Part shown: in pieces, positions 26,401 to 41,400 of the stretch | How positions within the stretch are numbered: position 1 is the first letter of the stretch | Layout: each line of letters starts with the position of its first letter | NCBI GenBank assembly: GCA_019095985.1 | Contig: CM032669.1 | Coordinates: 14,192,636-14,256,635, forward strand | Reading direction: 5' to 3' | Length of the DNA stretch: 64,000 nucleotides | From: Streblospio benedicti | Taxonomy: Eukaryota; Annelida; Polychaeta; Spionida; Spionidae | Made by a program: the position numbers and the translations under genes | The notes under the pieces: model-generated | What the model saw: only the letters and a program-made list of their open reading frames with translations | The model's database searches: none | Told to the model about the DNA's origin: nothing

Positions 26401-29400
26401 CATCCGTTTTCAAAACACACGAAAAACCCTATAACAGCAAGCAGCAGATGAGTGTGTGAGAAGATAATGGTGGGATGCGTATCGACAAGGCAGACATTTA
26501 TCACAATGCCATCAGCACCTTTTCTACACTTTTATACACTCATCCACTCACCATAATCGTTCTATTTTTCTGCCCTAGTTTCTAGCCTTGGACAACCATG
26601 CTCACACTTATCTTGGCTCGATACAGAAGCCATACAGGATAACGGCTGCTCTAGCTCGTGCCTCGGAAGACGTCCGGCTGGGGCCGTGATCCTGGGCACA
26701 TTGCCAAGCACATCTCTGACCCTGTTACAGCCTCTCTTTACTAGACTGCACCTTGTCTTGTGCTAGATGTCTTCATTATGAAGCAAACGCAAGGGAACTG
26801 TGACGGCAGCATTTGCACCTAATTAATCTTTTTATCATATCAACATGATGTCCGACACATTACCACCTGATGTTCGATGAATATATTCAATAAAAAAAAC
26901 TCACACTCTAGTCTGATGTTCTTACCTTTCTTTTTTAAGAGTAGTAATTGTTTTAAAACAGATGGCACCAAATGATATTCCTTATGAAAATTGGCAGAGC
27001 AACTTTGTATTACTATAAATTAAAATAATGCAGTTGGATAAGAAACAAAACTGGTTTAACTGGTCAATTAACCTCACATTGAAATAGAGTTGACAGCCAG
27101 ACGTACAGCTGAGACGTATTAGCCTCGATCACCCGAGACTTCACAGCTGGTTGCAGTCTGGGAGAGCCGTCTAACTACATCACACGTAGATCTACTGCTT
27201 ACTGGCAGTTTCACCTTTACAGCTATCAATTCATTCTTGGTGATATTTTGAAAAAGAAAATATTATTTGATATTTTTGTCATTATAGTGTTTGATTACAC
27301 CAGGGCATACCTACATCGGACAATTTATAATAATAAGCAAAATATTTCTATAACTATCGAAATCTACGACAACAAAAGTAGTATAATAATAGTATCCAAA
27401 CATATTTCATATTTTGGCAATAAGTTGCCAAGTATACATAAACATAACCATAGTCGACAACTAGTATTTATCTTTTGGCACTCATTGCTGAAGAAATTAT
27501 TGCTAACTATAAATGTGATAATATCACTCAATAATCTAACAAATAATTATTCAAGTAACATCATATATCATTCAATGCAGGATAATTCCAAGACTGACCA
27601 ATTGAACATTTATGTAAATGGAAACTTGGTCTTACAAGACAGACATGCAACAACAGGCATCAAATGAGCCAGAATGACAGAGCTCAAATTGGGGCTCAAA
27701 TGCATATGCACAGCCCCAAATCGAGTGCATTATGTTTCACTAAACCACCGCTCATTTTCTTGGTGTGAGGCCTGTAAATTGTATGCACAGGGCATGAAAT
27801 TCTATGTGAGAATAAACAAGAAAATACTGGAAGACCATCTGGTCTCAATACTGTAGCTATCAAATGTAAAAGACATGTCTTAAATAAGATAGGTGTGGCT
27901 ACAAATATTATGCAACATAAATACTTCTGTTCTTTTCACCTGACACATATTAGAAGAGTCTATTGAACAACTTGCTTTATTTGTCTTCCCAGTACGCACC
28001 ATGGAATTCCTATTATCTAGTTTCTATTTTTTACATAGCAAAGAACTGGAGTTTCATTTTCATAACTTTCATTACAGGTATGCAGTAAAAAGTAAAAAAG
28101 CTATGAAAAAGACTACGCTTAAAAAATATACTTAACTATTCCAATGGTACATAAGAAAGTCAGCAGCACCCACAGAGAACAGATCTTCTGTAGATGTGGG
28201 TGATTGCAACTGACAAATTGCTATGTTTTTGCAGATGGTAGTGGAGTTTTGTGGTCAATGGCATTATGGTTCTTAACATCCAGAATGGGTGATATATTAG
28301 CATACAGAAGAGCTCAATTTAATATACCACACCAGCAATATCATGTAATTATTTCACAGCAATTTATTCACTGATTACATATAAAACAATATTCTTTTTA
28401 CGCAATGTCCTCCAAATAAACTTCAATAGGAATAAAGGTTATCAGTGAAATGTAAATACCATATTTTCATGATTATCAAAAATAAGATGGATAGATGCTC
28501 ATAGGAGTTTAGGTTGGAAAAACTTGACTTTATTTTGATTGTACTCATTTCATGCCTGACTTTGTCTATCTATATACAACATGTAATTTGTTAATAGATT
28601 TAATCATTACAATTTGACTACATATCCCTGGAATAAAATAGATCAGTTCTCCAATCAGAATCCTTATGATGAAATCAACCACCTCGATGGCGACTAAACA
28701 AACCAAACATTTATACCATGATCTTGAGATCTAATGCCACATCCAGGTGTCTTACATAACACTGGCAGATAATTCTCTCATCCTGGTCTTCATTCAACAA
28801 ATGAGTAGGGCCACAAACCAGTCAAGGTCAAAGAGATCCAGGCATCAACTTTTGATCTGGTTTTCCTAAGCAATTCACTTCTAAATTCTTTGAGCGCTAA
28901 TTAATCAGGGCACATAAGCATTGTGAGATGGCTTCTGAAATTCTGCTTTAGGAGAATGAGGTATCATTATCACTTAATATAAAAACAGTTCCGAGTTGGA
29001 GATATTTGTCAGTTACTAAGATTCATTACCAAGATCTTGCTACACAAGTGAAAACATCATTAAAAATTTGGAGCAAAAATAATTAATCATAAGTCAATAG
29101 TAATATGAAAGCAAGCAATGATAATTGCTGAATCAATCCATTGCAAGGAACTTGAGAGGATAAGAAAAGCTTTAGGACGTGTATACATCTGATGGACCCA
29201 GACAAATTCTGTTGCCTCATAGCAAATAATATATTGGAGAGGGTCAACAATGCAGTGCTCATATATGGCTCCAGTAAGCGGTAGCATTCTGCTGTATACC
29301 ACTTTACTGCGGAGTGAAACAACCGTTCATCTCATAAAATCAACATATTCTGGTATTCCAAACTTTAATATAAAACATTTGTAAGTCATTAGTGGCGTAA

Positions 29401-32400
29401 CCTATAAAATAGTAAATACGACCTGAAAGAAAAACAGCTTTAGGGGAAGAGTTGCAATAATCATCAGTGCAGATGCAGTTATACAGATTGAGTTTTCTCA
29501 CTCACACGCCACACCCTTCTACTGCAGCCTTTAATTGCCATCTTGAACTCGTATATAACCCAAATAGTAATACTCCAATTGTGATTCGTTCATCAAAAGC
29601 TATAATTCGCCACATGCAATATAGTCAAAATTGAAACATACTATATCACATAATTTTGGCCTTCAAGATATTACCAATTACATGGATTTGGAACTATGAA
29701 ATACACTGTAACAATGATTTAGCCAGTGAAATCAGTCGTATGTAGCAATATGAATAGCCAATATCACAATGTGTATGCATCATAATTCTGACGATATCAG
29801 AAAATATTGGACTGGATAACTCCCCACAGAATGACAATGGATGCTGTGGGGCCTCACTTACACGCAACGCGGGGCCAAAAACGCCCAATCTAGACATGGT
29901 CAATTGGACATCAAACATCTACATTTACCAATGCTGCATCTTTACGTTATCCACATACATACGATTAGTCCCAAAGATCAATAAAAATGTTTCTGAATAA
30001 CACGCTTTTCATTTTCGGCTCATGACAATTTCCGTTTAGATGTAAATGCTGTACTGGAAATATGACAATTTTTTTTCTCACTGCAGTAATACGTTCTTTT
30101 ATGGAACATAGTGATTGTGATTGATGTTGCATGATTTCAAAACAATGCAGAGATTCATATGTATTACACAATGATTTAAATATTGAGAATTTAATATTAC
30201 ACAGTACACTCACAGTAACGTATGGGGTTCCACACTTCAGAAAACACATTACAAATAGGTGTTTCATCATTTTACTTAGGCTTTGCAAAAATCTAAACGA
30301 TGCTCAAGCAATATTTACTAGGTACTACAATGCCTTAAAACCCAGGTAGTAAGAAAATTGTAAGCGTCAAGCAACCATCTATATGTTATTTCAATAACTT
30401 TCCCTTATCATGTCCAAACCATTTCAATGTCATTGATTTTTATGGAGCCAATTGTGCACCATCGTGTCTGTCATGCAACATATATATCACTTAAGTTATG
30501 CGCCATGCATTACCATTATCAATGACAAATTTTTTCTCAGTTTTTCCGCTGACAACACAACGATGCTTTACGAGAATAACATTGAAATTGATCCGTCTGA
30601 CATTTGAAAAGGAGCTTTTTGCACAAAATATCTTAGATGACATGGACGGTCAATGATAAGGAGACTCTATGCCCAAACAGGTGCCGTAGCTAACGTTTGT
30701 TGCGCCTAATTATGTGCACTGTACAGCAAAATACATTACGTACACGAATAAATAAGATAAAATTTAATATTGGTATAAGAGATTTCTAAAACAAGATCTC
30801 CAATTTCTACACACACCACAGTAGTTCAAAACTACCAAAACAAGGGCAATACTGACAGTTAAGAAAATCTATATATAATCTTAAGCAAGTATCTTAAGAT
30901 AGATAAAAACAATTAGGTCAAACATAGTGCGTGGCTAATATTGTTCTTAAGAAGCGGTTCCAGCAGACAAAAGGGTTTTCTAGGAATCATTTTGTTTGTG
31001 CATCAGGACTCGGCCATTCTGCGGCCATTAGCAGGGTTCATGTGGTAATTTCTAACATCAAGTGTGCAGCTCCCTGTAAATAGGTAAATAGGATCAAAGG
31101 AAACTCATCTGCTTTTAGTGAGCATCAGCCTAGTCAAGATGAAGACATTTCTTTTAATTGATGTTCCTTTGAAATTAATCATCTTTAAGAACTTTTTATG
31201 TTCACACTTTTTTAAAATAAAAACCTACTCAGTAATACTAGGAACACTATTTTGACATCAGAAAAACAAACACATTTATATGAAGACTTCCTACCATCTG
31301 GATTCATCACGGAGTGGCTTAAAAATTATTGTTACACTAAAAAAGAGTCTGAAATCTTGGAAGGCTTAAAAATATCTTATTTTCTCCCTTCTACCTTGCC
31401 CTCGTACTGTCATTCAAATGTGTGAGTGAAATCTGTGGTACAAGTATGATTTAGGGAGATGCTCTAATGATAGGATGTCAGTGAACCGTGAGATGTGTGT
31501 AAAGCTTCATCACATGATCCAAAGTCAGATTGGTGTACACCAGTTATTCATATCAACAGTAAACTTTTTATGGGACACATCGTAAAAGTTTCTTCAAAAG
31601 TTTCTTCCTAGACTGAGAAAAACGGAGCTGTGAAAAGGTATGGGAAGAAGCGTCTTTGAGAAACAAAATGATTGCAGTGCTGTAGGAAATTAAATATCAT
31701 CCAATCTTGACATATTAATATTGAACAACGCTGAGACAACCAACATATACATAGCAGAAAGATGTTGAGTTTTTATAACACTGGACCAAAGAGCATCTGA
31801 GGTGTCACAGAGAGTGTAGAAATGTGAAGCATAGGTGAAAGAATTATGAAGCTGAAAGTGTTATGATTGAGACAAACATCCATTATATACAAGTCACATA
31901 CATTACAAGAATATCACTTCTTCATTTTGTAATAAATGAGTTTATAACATTTCCATTGTATCTTCAGTCAAGTCTTATTTCAAACAATTCACAAATCTTT
32001 CATGTTGATATTTTTTTGTATATGTTCTAAGCATGAGCATGTTTCTAACTTCAAAGTAATAGTGTATTCAACATATTCATCAACGCTGATAGCGTGTGAT
32101 AAATCACACCACAAGTTGTAAGTTATCTAGGAAGTAGAGAAAGTGAAGGCTATTTTATATTTGTAACCACAAGACAGAGGGTTAGATAATCTGCGGCTGC
32201 TGTTGGACACATGCCATTGTTGATCTAAAATGGTGCAAATTTGTGAATCCGACTGCGGTGAGGGTCAAATCTGGCATTTCTGTTGTCATTGAAATAATTA
32301 CGTTTGGTTTATGCTGTAATAGTATGCTGTTAATACACCTATTATTATTGATATTATGCAGACATTGAAATAAAATGAGTAACATTATGAATGCACATAG

Positions 32401-35400
32401 AATATTCCTATTTAATACATCTTACTCTTGATCTTCACCATCTCAAATCATTTTCTGCTCTAATTCAAAATCGAAAGAAAACATAATTTATTGTTAAAGA
32501 TTATGTTATCAGACGAAGCAGGATCATAGGCTGCATCGTTTTGCATATAAAGCCAGACACTAGCAAAAAATAACCAATAGATGTGAGTAATGATCTTGTG
32601 GACACTGTTACTTACTCCAACTAACCACACTATCTGCGCCTAAATAAAATTTTGTTTTATATACTACACAAAACCTATAACACAAAGGCATTATTTTATT
32701 TTAGACATGTAAAAATATCAAGTAGATCTGATGTAAAGCATGAAATTACAATTCATAAAACTGCAGCTCATCACAAGTAAATCACAGTTTGTTAGTGTAA
32801 TACAGTACTTGACAATGTCAAGCGTCGTTGGTGTTGAGCAAACCCATTATGCACGTACTGTATACATATGTGATCTTAACATAACAAATCTCTTACATTC
32901 TACATATGCAGCTAATTAAAAATTGTTCTGGTAAGTGCAGTTACAACCAGTACAAAAAGCTTTCACATAATACATTGCGATTCCTACATGTTATAAATGG
33001 TTCAATATGTCTGGTGTAAAGCACAGTAAATTGCTCACAAACAACCGCAGACTACATAACTATATGTTATCTACTTGTGATCGTTTTTCATTCAACCATA
33101 ATGCCATTTGCCATGACCTTTAGGAAGATTGAAAATTGACAATCTTGAGTATGTTTATAACATGTACTAATCAACACTGTTCAATGACACATTGTTGCAT
33201 AGCTATCAATGTAAAATTGCAGTCTAAGTAAAAGCTAAGCAAACAATTTGGTCATCTTCAAGTATTACAAAGACATAGAATAATATGTCTAACTGTGAAC
33301 TCTCTGGCTTTCCATGTGGTTTGGGCAGGCAGTTGGACTATGGGATTGAGCATGTAAGCTCAACTTATATGGCAAAACCATGGGCTTTTACATGGTGTAA
33401 TAACGGTAACATTGTGACATTCTTGTAGCTGTGACAGAGACAGGACTTGCTTCCATGGGACGGAGATCAAACAATCTGCTGGTGAAAAGCATTCAGATGA
33501 TACACCAATGTGGAATATACATGTCCTTTAAACTGACCTTATCTGATACCATATCGCTCATTCAAGTGCCGAGGCGAGTCTTTTTTTTCTTTTCTTTTTT
33601 CTTTTTTTTGGGGGGTGTGGGGTGTGGGGTGGTGGGGTGGTGATGGGGTGGTGGATAAATGGGAAAACATTTAAATTCCATTTCGATCAATTCCCCTCAA
33701 GACATTGCATGGTTTTATGCACGCAGTCTCTTCCATATTGTGCATGTTGCAGTTGCTTACCAATGAGATCTTCTGGAACCAGCCTTGTTCAAGTCCACAG
33801 CCGCTCGAGTATTTTTGTATCAACCACGTTATTCAAAAATGGCAGCTTATAAAACATGTTCAAAAGTTTGTGAAATTATTACTGTGGGTGTTTGACTTCA
33901 AATCATCCAAAATTGGGAGATGGCGTATGTACGGTGGAGGGCGTTTGAATGAGTAGATACGGTACTTTATGCGAAACACGTTTATGTCAGATATCGATTA
34001 TGTCAATTACACCTGAATGGACCATCAGAAATGTACATATTATTCTGTATATTGAGATGCTCATGTATTTTGGCGCATCTGCTAAGAGATACAGAATAAC
34101 ATGTATATGTAACTTAGTACTTCGACCCTGCAACATACACATTGTGTAATAAAAAGTAGTGCTATAACCAGCCATACAACAGAAAAGTTTAATTCTTAAA
34201 CCACCAATTACTTGAAAATCCCATAGATTCCAGTTTGCCATTCTAGAAAAGGTCATCATACATGCATTTGCTGCTTAATGACACGGAATAATGAGTGTTG
34301 AATGTTGTTATTACGATGATGTTCCCTGGAAGCATGGATTACATCAAGTGGACGGATAAAGTGTCCATAATATCCACACCAGAACAGGTGTACTTGAAGA
34401 CCCCTGCTGGCTACACAAATTCACCACGCATCAGATAGCTGCACACGCTTGCACACTTTTTTGTTCAACGCTTATTAAGTCTTTTGTCTATCAATTTTGG
34501 GGGTTTACCAATAACCACTTCCTACTGTAAATCATGATCTACCTGTTGTAAGCTGTCAATGAATCTCCCATACTGCTATTCATTCTATCATTTTTAACAA
34601 ACGATGGAGAACACCTGTAACTGCAAGAACTAACCAACCCTGTCAATTGTTTTTTATTCAATCAAACAGGGCTCAATTAGTCCGTGAGGGAAAAGAAAAC
34701 TACTAACAGACTATTTGATCAATGTGATTGTTCCTTTCTTTCAACGACCTATTAAATATTAAATGGAAAAATTCAATGGTTATGTGTAGGGTTAATTTGC
34801 GGAGAGTCGGAAGCGTTCACGTTGTTGTGAGAAGGCACTTCTGCCAGCTATATATCCATCAGCATTGTACACACACTAGTTGAAAGCTGATTTGCTACCT
34901 TCTATTCTTAGCAATGGCATCTGCCTCAGTCTGTAGATCTTAATGACAGCAGTGACAGAATTATATGCTGATTTCACACTTTCGCACGCTATCTTAATAC
35001 CTTCAGCATATTTAATTGGCATAAACGTATTGAAAGCATTTTCTTTAAATGTGATAATATTTCTTTATCAATTACTGAGAGAAATATTCAGTGTATAGAT
35101 TGGATAAAAATCTGATCATCATATGATAAAACTAATTCATTCATTTGTACTTATTTTTTCCTGCATCAACAGTAGTAAAATTTGTATTTGAAATATCGCG
35201 AAGTGTACTTAGTGGACATAAACGCATATTGATTATTGAATGTACCAGGGTTTAAACCCTGAAAGTACATAATTGTACCTCGTTTTCAACATGTAAAACC
35301 TTTAACATACACATACCGGGTACATGCATACTTGATAAAGTAATCCTGGACATCAATAAACCATTTGCCCACCCAAACTGCTCTAAGGAAATACTCGTAA

Positions 35401-38400
35401 TTATAACGTTCTGAAGTGTTTGTTTCTGCAATACAATAAACAGCTGTGGGTCAATGGTCGTTTGCAACAAGACAAGGAGGAGGATCCAGCAGGGTTCACA
35501 TGGCAGCAGCACACAACTTATGTGCTGACAGCAAGTTCATCCAATAACATTTTCTATCATAACTAAAAAATGGTAATGAACATCAAAATAGAAATTATAG
35601 GAATGAAACGCTATTTCTTTTGCTAGATCTACATTGCAATTTCTATTTTTCTGAATGGTTTACATAATAGTGAACACTTACTTACATTTTTTAGTCTGGG
35701 AGACAGTCAGACATTTTGAACATTCCTAAATTGGGGATTAGGTCCCATGACCTGAACAGCAAAGTTTGATTATATTTTTTATTTCACACACATTGCTGTA
35801 TCACTTGAGTGACCAGCCATGTGTATGCAAATTAGGATACTGCTGTTCTAACTACCGGACCTAATCCCCAATTTAGGCTTGTTTAAAATGTCAGACTGTG
35901 TCTCCCACAGTCATTTTCATGCCAGCGTTCACTATTATCGATCAGAATAATAAAAATTGCAATGTAAATCTGGCAAAAAATAGCTTTCATTCCTATATTT
36001 TTTATTTTGATATTCATTACAATTTTTAGTTATGATACAAAATGTTACTCCGTGAACTTGCTGTCAGCGCATAAGCATTACTTTCCACTAATGTAGTGAT
36101 TACCATATTTTGGACAACATGTATAGTTAGAGGTATCAAAAATATTTTAAGAGACATTCCCTCAAGTATTTTGTTTGTAATTGGTGGGTCTTAATAAAAC
36201 TTTGATACATAGTGTTTATGCGTTCAGAAAAATTATCCTACCATTATGTCTCCAAAATAAAGTTGATACTTTTCAACACGTTTATGATTCCTAAATTTGA
36301 CCCAGCTCTACTTAGTGAAAACAATAATACAAGAGCTGTGATCTAAACATAGAGTGGAAATAAAGCTGAGCAATCTGGTGTGCAGAAGGATTTGCTCAAT
36401 CTCCATAAACACCAGAGTCGGTCCGTGACACATTAGTGTGGAGCAGCCATATGTAGCCAGATCACTCCATCCGAGCCCCGAGGCAGCCCACAGGAGCCCT
36501 ACAGGGGGTCGAAAATGTGTCTCTGTTTCAGTTGAATTGTTACATTTTACACATAGAGATGATAATTTCAGGCATCTTTCATGCTCAACATTATCATTGC
36601 CTAGATGTTAAATGCTAAAAAGGCAAGCATCTGCATGAAATGTTGCCATTACCCCATGCATGGCCCTGACCGTGAATTGATCACACTGCACTCTGGATAA
36701 ATGATGCGATCTTACCCTCCAATCGTGCGAAAACATCTCCTGCTCGGCTGCTATATTGATTCTCCATATATGGTCTCTGTGCATTCATATGCATCACTGT
36801 TGCAACTTAGTGGCCTGAACTGTTAGATATAATAAGAAACTTTCCTTTATGATGATGATACTAGAAGAATCTTCTGTCTTGGAACAAAGCAACTTGCTTC
36901 TGTTAAATATCTTACGCATTAAATGCGACAGTTTCTATACTACATTTCATTATTACTAGGAACAAACACAGTTAACACAGTTAAATGTGATAACTTGCAC
37001 ATCAAATTTAAATAATGTTCAAGCTACAATGCCTCTAAACGGGTAATGAGGCAATCCATATTAACTGGTTCGTCTGCATGCAGATTGGCCGCTCTTACTG
37101 AAGCTCCCCAGATTCAAGCTGAGTCAACAGGAAAAACAGTTCCCAACGTCCTCTAAAACTTCTCAAAATGGCAAAAAGACTATATCAGTCTCTTTTACAC
37201 AGTGAGAAGAAACCATTTATAGATAGAAATAACAATTTCTAGTTTCTTGCGTCATTCTTATTGCAAGCACGCCATGTTAAAAGTAAAATTATCATCACAA
37301 TGGAATAAAACTATTCTATTATTATTATTATTTTTCTTTGAGGCTCAAAACAGAGAGCCTTTTTAAAATATGTGCAATTATACACGGCACCATTTAAACC
37401 CATACTTGCTGCTATAAAATTAATGCAGGGTGTCCGCAGCTTTTTTTTAGGAAACAAAATAAGATCTTTTTTACACCTATTTAAGACCTCCCCAGAAGCA
37501 GAATAAGACCTTTTACGAAAATCAAACCATGCAACATCAAGTGCATCTACATTGACTCAGGAGCGTTTTAATCAAAGGCGAGTTAGACATGCATAAAAGT
37601 AAGAAACAATTACAATAACTATGATCAATGAAACAGAGAAATTACGACCTTTTAAGACTACTAATTCAAGCAAAATAAGACTTTTTAATAGCTAATATTT
37701 CCTTCAAAAATAAAATAAGACATTTTAAGACTTTTTAAGGATCCACGAACACCCTGCAATATTCACATTTGCAGATGTTTAATAGAAAAAAAGAAAGAAT
37801 TATCCATTGATTAAAGTATTGTATAAATTGTACTTTTGTTCTTATCAACCTTAACTTTCCAAGGGCGAACACGATTGCGGAATTTCTAATGCTAGATGAC
37901 ATTTAACCACATACAATTATGCTAACATCACTGTACAAGCTCATATTTTTTGTGCCTCATGTAGACTAATGGACCATGATTTAACATAGCTGATTATTTT
38001 CAACTTCATTGGGCCACCTTTCATAATGGATGTATGTATTAAGTTTTGTAAACTATCGAATATAAATCAATAGACAATATAACAAAATTGTAAGAGATAT
38101 TCAGTCTTTGAAGTGCCACGAAGCTTTAGATAACGAAAACAAAACACCTTTACGATATGACTTACACTGTATGGCTTTTTTTCTTCTTACAATCTCCCTC
38201 TTTTGAAGTATAAATTAATGAGTTTTATCTACATAAGTAACTTCAGCTTTCACATATTACATCCTAAAAGAGGCTGTTCATTAGGGGCATATTAAATCTA
38301 GCAATAAAGCTAAGTCTGTTGACATGAAAGATGTTCTACTGATGAGGATTCATCAATTCAGGATCTATATCTTATCACAGTGTTACTACTGATTTTCTGA

Positions 38401-41400
38401 TCAAGGCCACATAAGTGGATGTAAAAAGCCATATATAAAACCGCAAACTTATGACGATGTTAATATTCTCTCCATCCACGTTCTCTATGTGCGGGTGACT
38501 GACTGACGAGGTTGCAGGCCAGACTTTCCCACAATGTATTAAACTAACTGTCGGTTCTAATCTCATCTGATTGGTGGTGCTGCACTAGTGCCAAAAGATT
38601 CTTCCTTGTAGTAAAGGAGGAGAAAACTAGTAATATCACAGCAGCAGCTTTAATAGACAAGCAAGTGCGGAAATCACACCGATGAATATGGTACATAGAA
38701 ACCGATTACTTTTCCATGTTGGGTCATCACAGTTTAGGGAACCAGTGCATTAGACTAATCTTTACTTTTGGGCTGTAGACGATGTAAACATATAACATAA
38801 ACAAATGATACCAAATGAACAACGGATCTCATGAGACAGTCTCTTGGGTTCATCTGTAATAGCTGGAAATTTCGTCCAATAGTGAAAAGCTCTCTGTGCA
38901 CCATATTTCCTATCCATCTCCTTGCCAAGAACAGAGGCCAGGTGGTGCTTCTGCTGCTGGCCACAATCACCGTTTATGCATTATGTTGTCAGGAGCAGTG
39001 TTTTCCTCTGATAAGCGTTGTGAGGCCGACAAAGCTGGGGTTAAGAGGAGAGACAGAGGCCAAAACAGCAAGTGCAACAAAGCTGCATCAACAAGTGGTG
39101 CCCAGCAGACAATTCTGGGTCTGGAGGTCATCACCTAGCCCGGAAATTGGGGATCAATTGCTTGTACGTCCTTAAATCATTTCTTGGTTTTCTAGGCAGT
39201 AGACAAACTGCGATTATGGAAATTCTTCCTTCATCAAACATTAACCAAAATTGTTTAGAAACTTTTGTTTTGAGATGCTTATTGATGAACCACTTGTCAA
39301 GCGGGGCTTACAGGAACATTTGTACTTAATGTCTTCTTAATCACTTGCAAAAGTCTGAACAAAACATGTAGAGATGTTTCTTTTCACAATACATAGGATA
39401 TCGTTAATACACAATTCATCCATTTTGTTTACATTAATATTAAAACAAGTTGATGGTGATGGGAGTGACAGGAGGGTACAGAACACACAGAAGTTGGTAA
39501 GACTTCGTAACTTGTTAACAAGCAGAGAGTGAATCCTTCAATCATGGACGACTGGTTGACAAGATTGCCCCCTGTCTACTGCCACTAAAACAATCACACT
39601 TTCTCACTGTGACTCTGTATAACATTATATAATGGAAAGTTTCTAGATGAAGCATATCGTATCATTTCAAATATATTATACACAAAGATACAGACTTTTC
39701 AGGCTACAATTTTTCTGTTAACTCACAGGAACTCACAAGTATGTTTTTTTATAATGAATTATAATTTTTACTCCCAACGGTTTTTAGCTGTAAATTACCA
39801 ATAAAAATAACCTTACATAGTATCAGCATTGTCATTTGCATCAGATGGCATAGACCAACAGTATGCAGAAAAAGCATTAATAGAGAATAGCTTAATCATA
39901 TTGTAAAGGGTGTAGTGTGAGCTGCCCTTAGAACAACCATGCCTGGGTGGCTGGTTGTAGCACTGTACTGTACAATCACACTCAGCTCAAACAACTATCA
40001 CATGGAGATGATGAATAGGAAATCTCGCAAGCGGACTTGGATTCAGTTATATACTTTCAAGATATCAAAATATGCGCAAGTGTGGTGCGTAGAACATAGA
40101 ACTTAAAAAAATCAAGCTTGCGTTTTATGTCATTCTTCCAATACCGGTACATTATTAGTTAGTAGAAGCTGTAGAAATTAACAGTATAAAGATATTATGC
40201 TCTAAAAAATTGCAAATTATTTGAATTTTCATTGGGCTCTACACTGTCACTTTGTCGACGTACTTTCCAGAAAATAAATTATGCTTGAACATGTATGCGA
40301 GCTTGATATAATAGATAATGCTGCACTTTATGTTACCGGAAATAATGTGAGAATTACGTCCTTTACAATAACGACATATAGATACAAGTTGCAGCCACCA
40401 GCTCCTAAAGATCACACATAGACGGCTCCATTATGCAGTTGCGACAAGCTATTCTATTTCAGTCATTCAATCACAGCTTCCCAGATGTAGCAATCAGATT
40501 ACTTCGTGACAACCGATGTTGTCATTTCATGTTTCACTGCTTCCAATGTATTCATTTTTTATAAGGCATAAGATCAATAAGCTACCAAAATGGTTATGGA
40601 ATTATCGGTTTACATAACGCAATATGAAATAAATACAGCTGAGAAGTTCATTGAAATATACTACATAATTATTTTCAATTAAGCCCTCTCTGCAATACAT
40701 GAAATCTATCCTGAAAAAAGAACAATTTGTTTCTATCATACTTTTGAGGTTCAGTTACCTAGATACATTCGATTTGCTTGCAGTTCCTAATAAAGGGATC
40801 CCTTTTTGTGTGCCCAAGTCAAGTGTTTATGATGCACTGCTTCACTTCTCTACCTAATCAGTGTGTGTGCTCTTGTGAAAAACGTGTACACCACTGAAGT
40901 TGTTTTTGAACCCAAGTTTTCCAGGTGATAAGCACCAACAGCAGGATTAAATCAGGATGAGCCAGCCACCTGGCTGCAGAGCCGACTGTTTATTGTCCAG
41001 TGATAAGCCACTGACTGTCTTGTAAAAACAATGTCTGCTTCTACTGCTCCTGTAGCCAACAGTTGGGGTGTAGAAGTAAAGTGTGGTTAAGTCCGATAAT
41101 CTATGGGACTTAGCATTGTTTATCTTTTCAACCCTTGATAGTTTCATCGTAGTTGGTGAACAAAGCAAGGGGTCTACAACTTCATATTAAAAATAGCAAA
41201 ACAACAAAGGAGTTGCAGCAAATCAAGACGAACTACGTTTGATTACGTTTCAAACAAACTAATACTCTTTTTGTTATGACGAATTGTAGATGCTTACATT
41301 GCTTTACAGTTTTATTATCTGTAAAAAGTGTTATAGAGAGCAGATGGGTAAGAAGAGAAAATGTAGCTGTCACTGCCGCAGTGTGTGAACTGGTGACAAA

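Noticed and set aside
27248-27667. Plus-strand open frame of 139 codons
   Set aside because: Very AT-rich with Ile/Asn/Lys/Ser bias, no domain or signal, no splice support, inside a neuregulin intron; best explained by chance.
35252-35512. Minus-strand frame starting with a signal-peptide-like hydrophobic stretch
   Set aside because: It lacks an ATG at the hydrophobic start and abuts the foldback element. It looked like a possible alternative first exon, but no supported start or downstream junction was found.
38831-39175. GC-richer segment with overlapping plus-strand frames of up to 114 codons
   Set aside because: Several frames are open at once, which reflects composition; no motif in any frame and no splice pattern.
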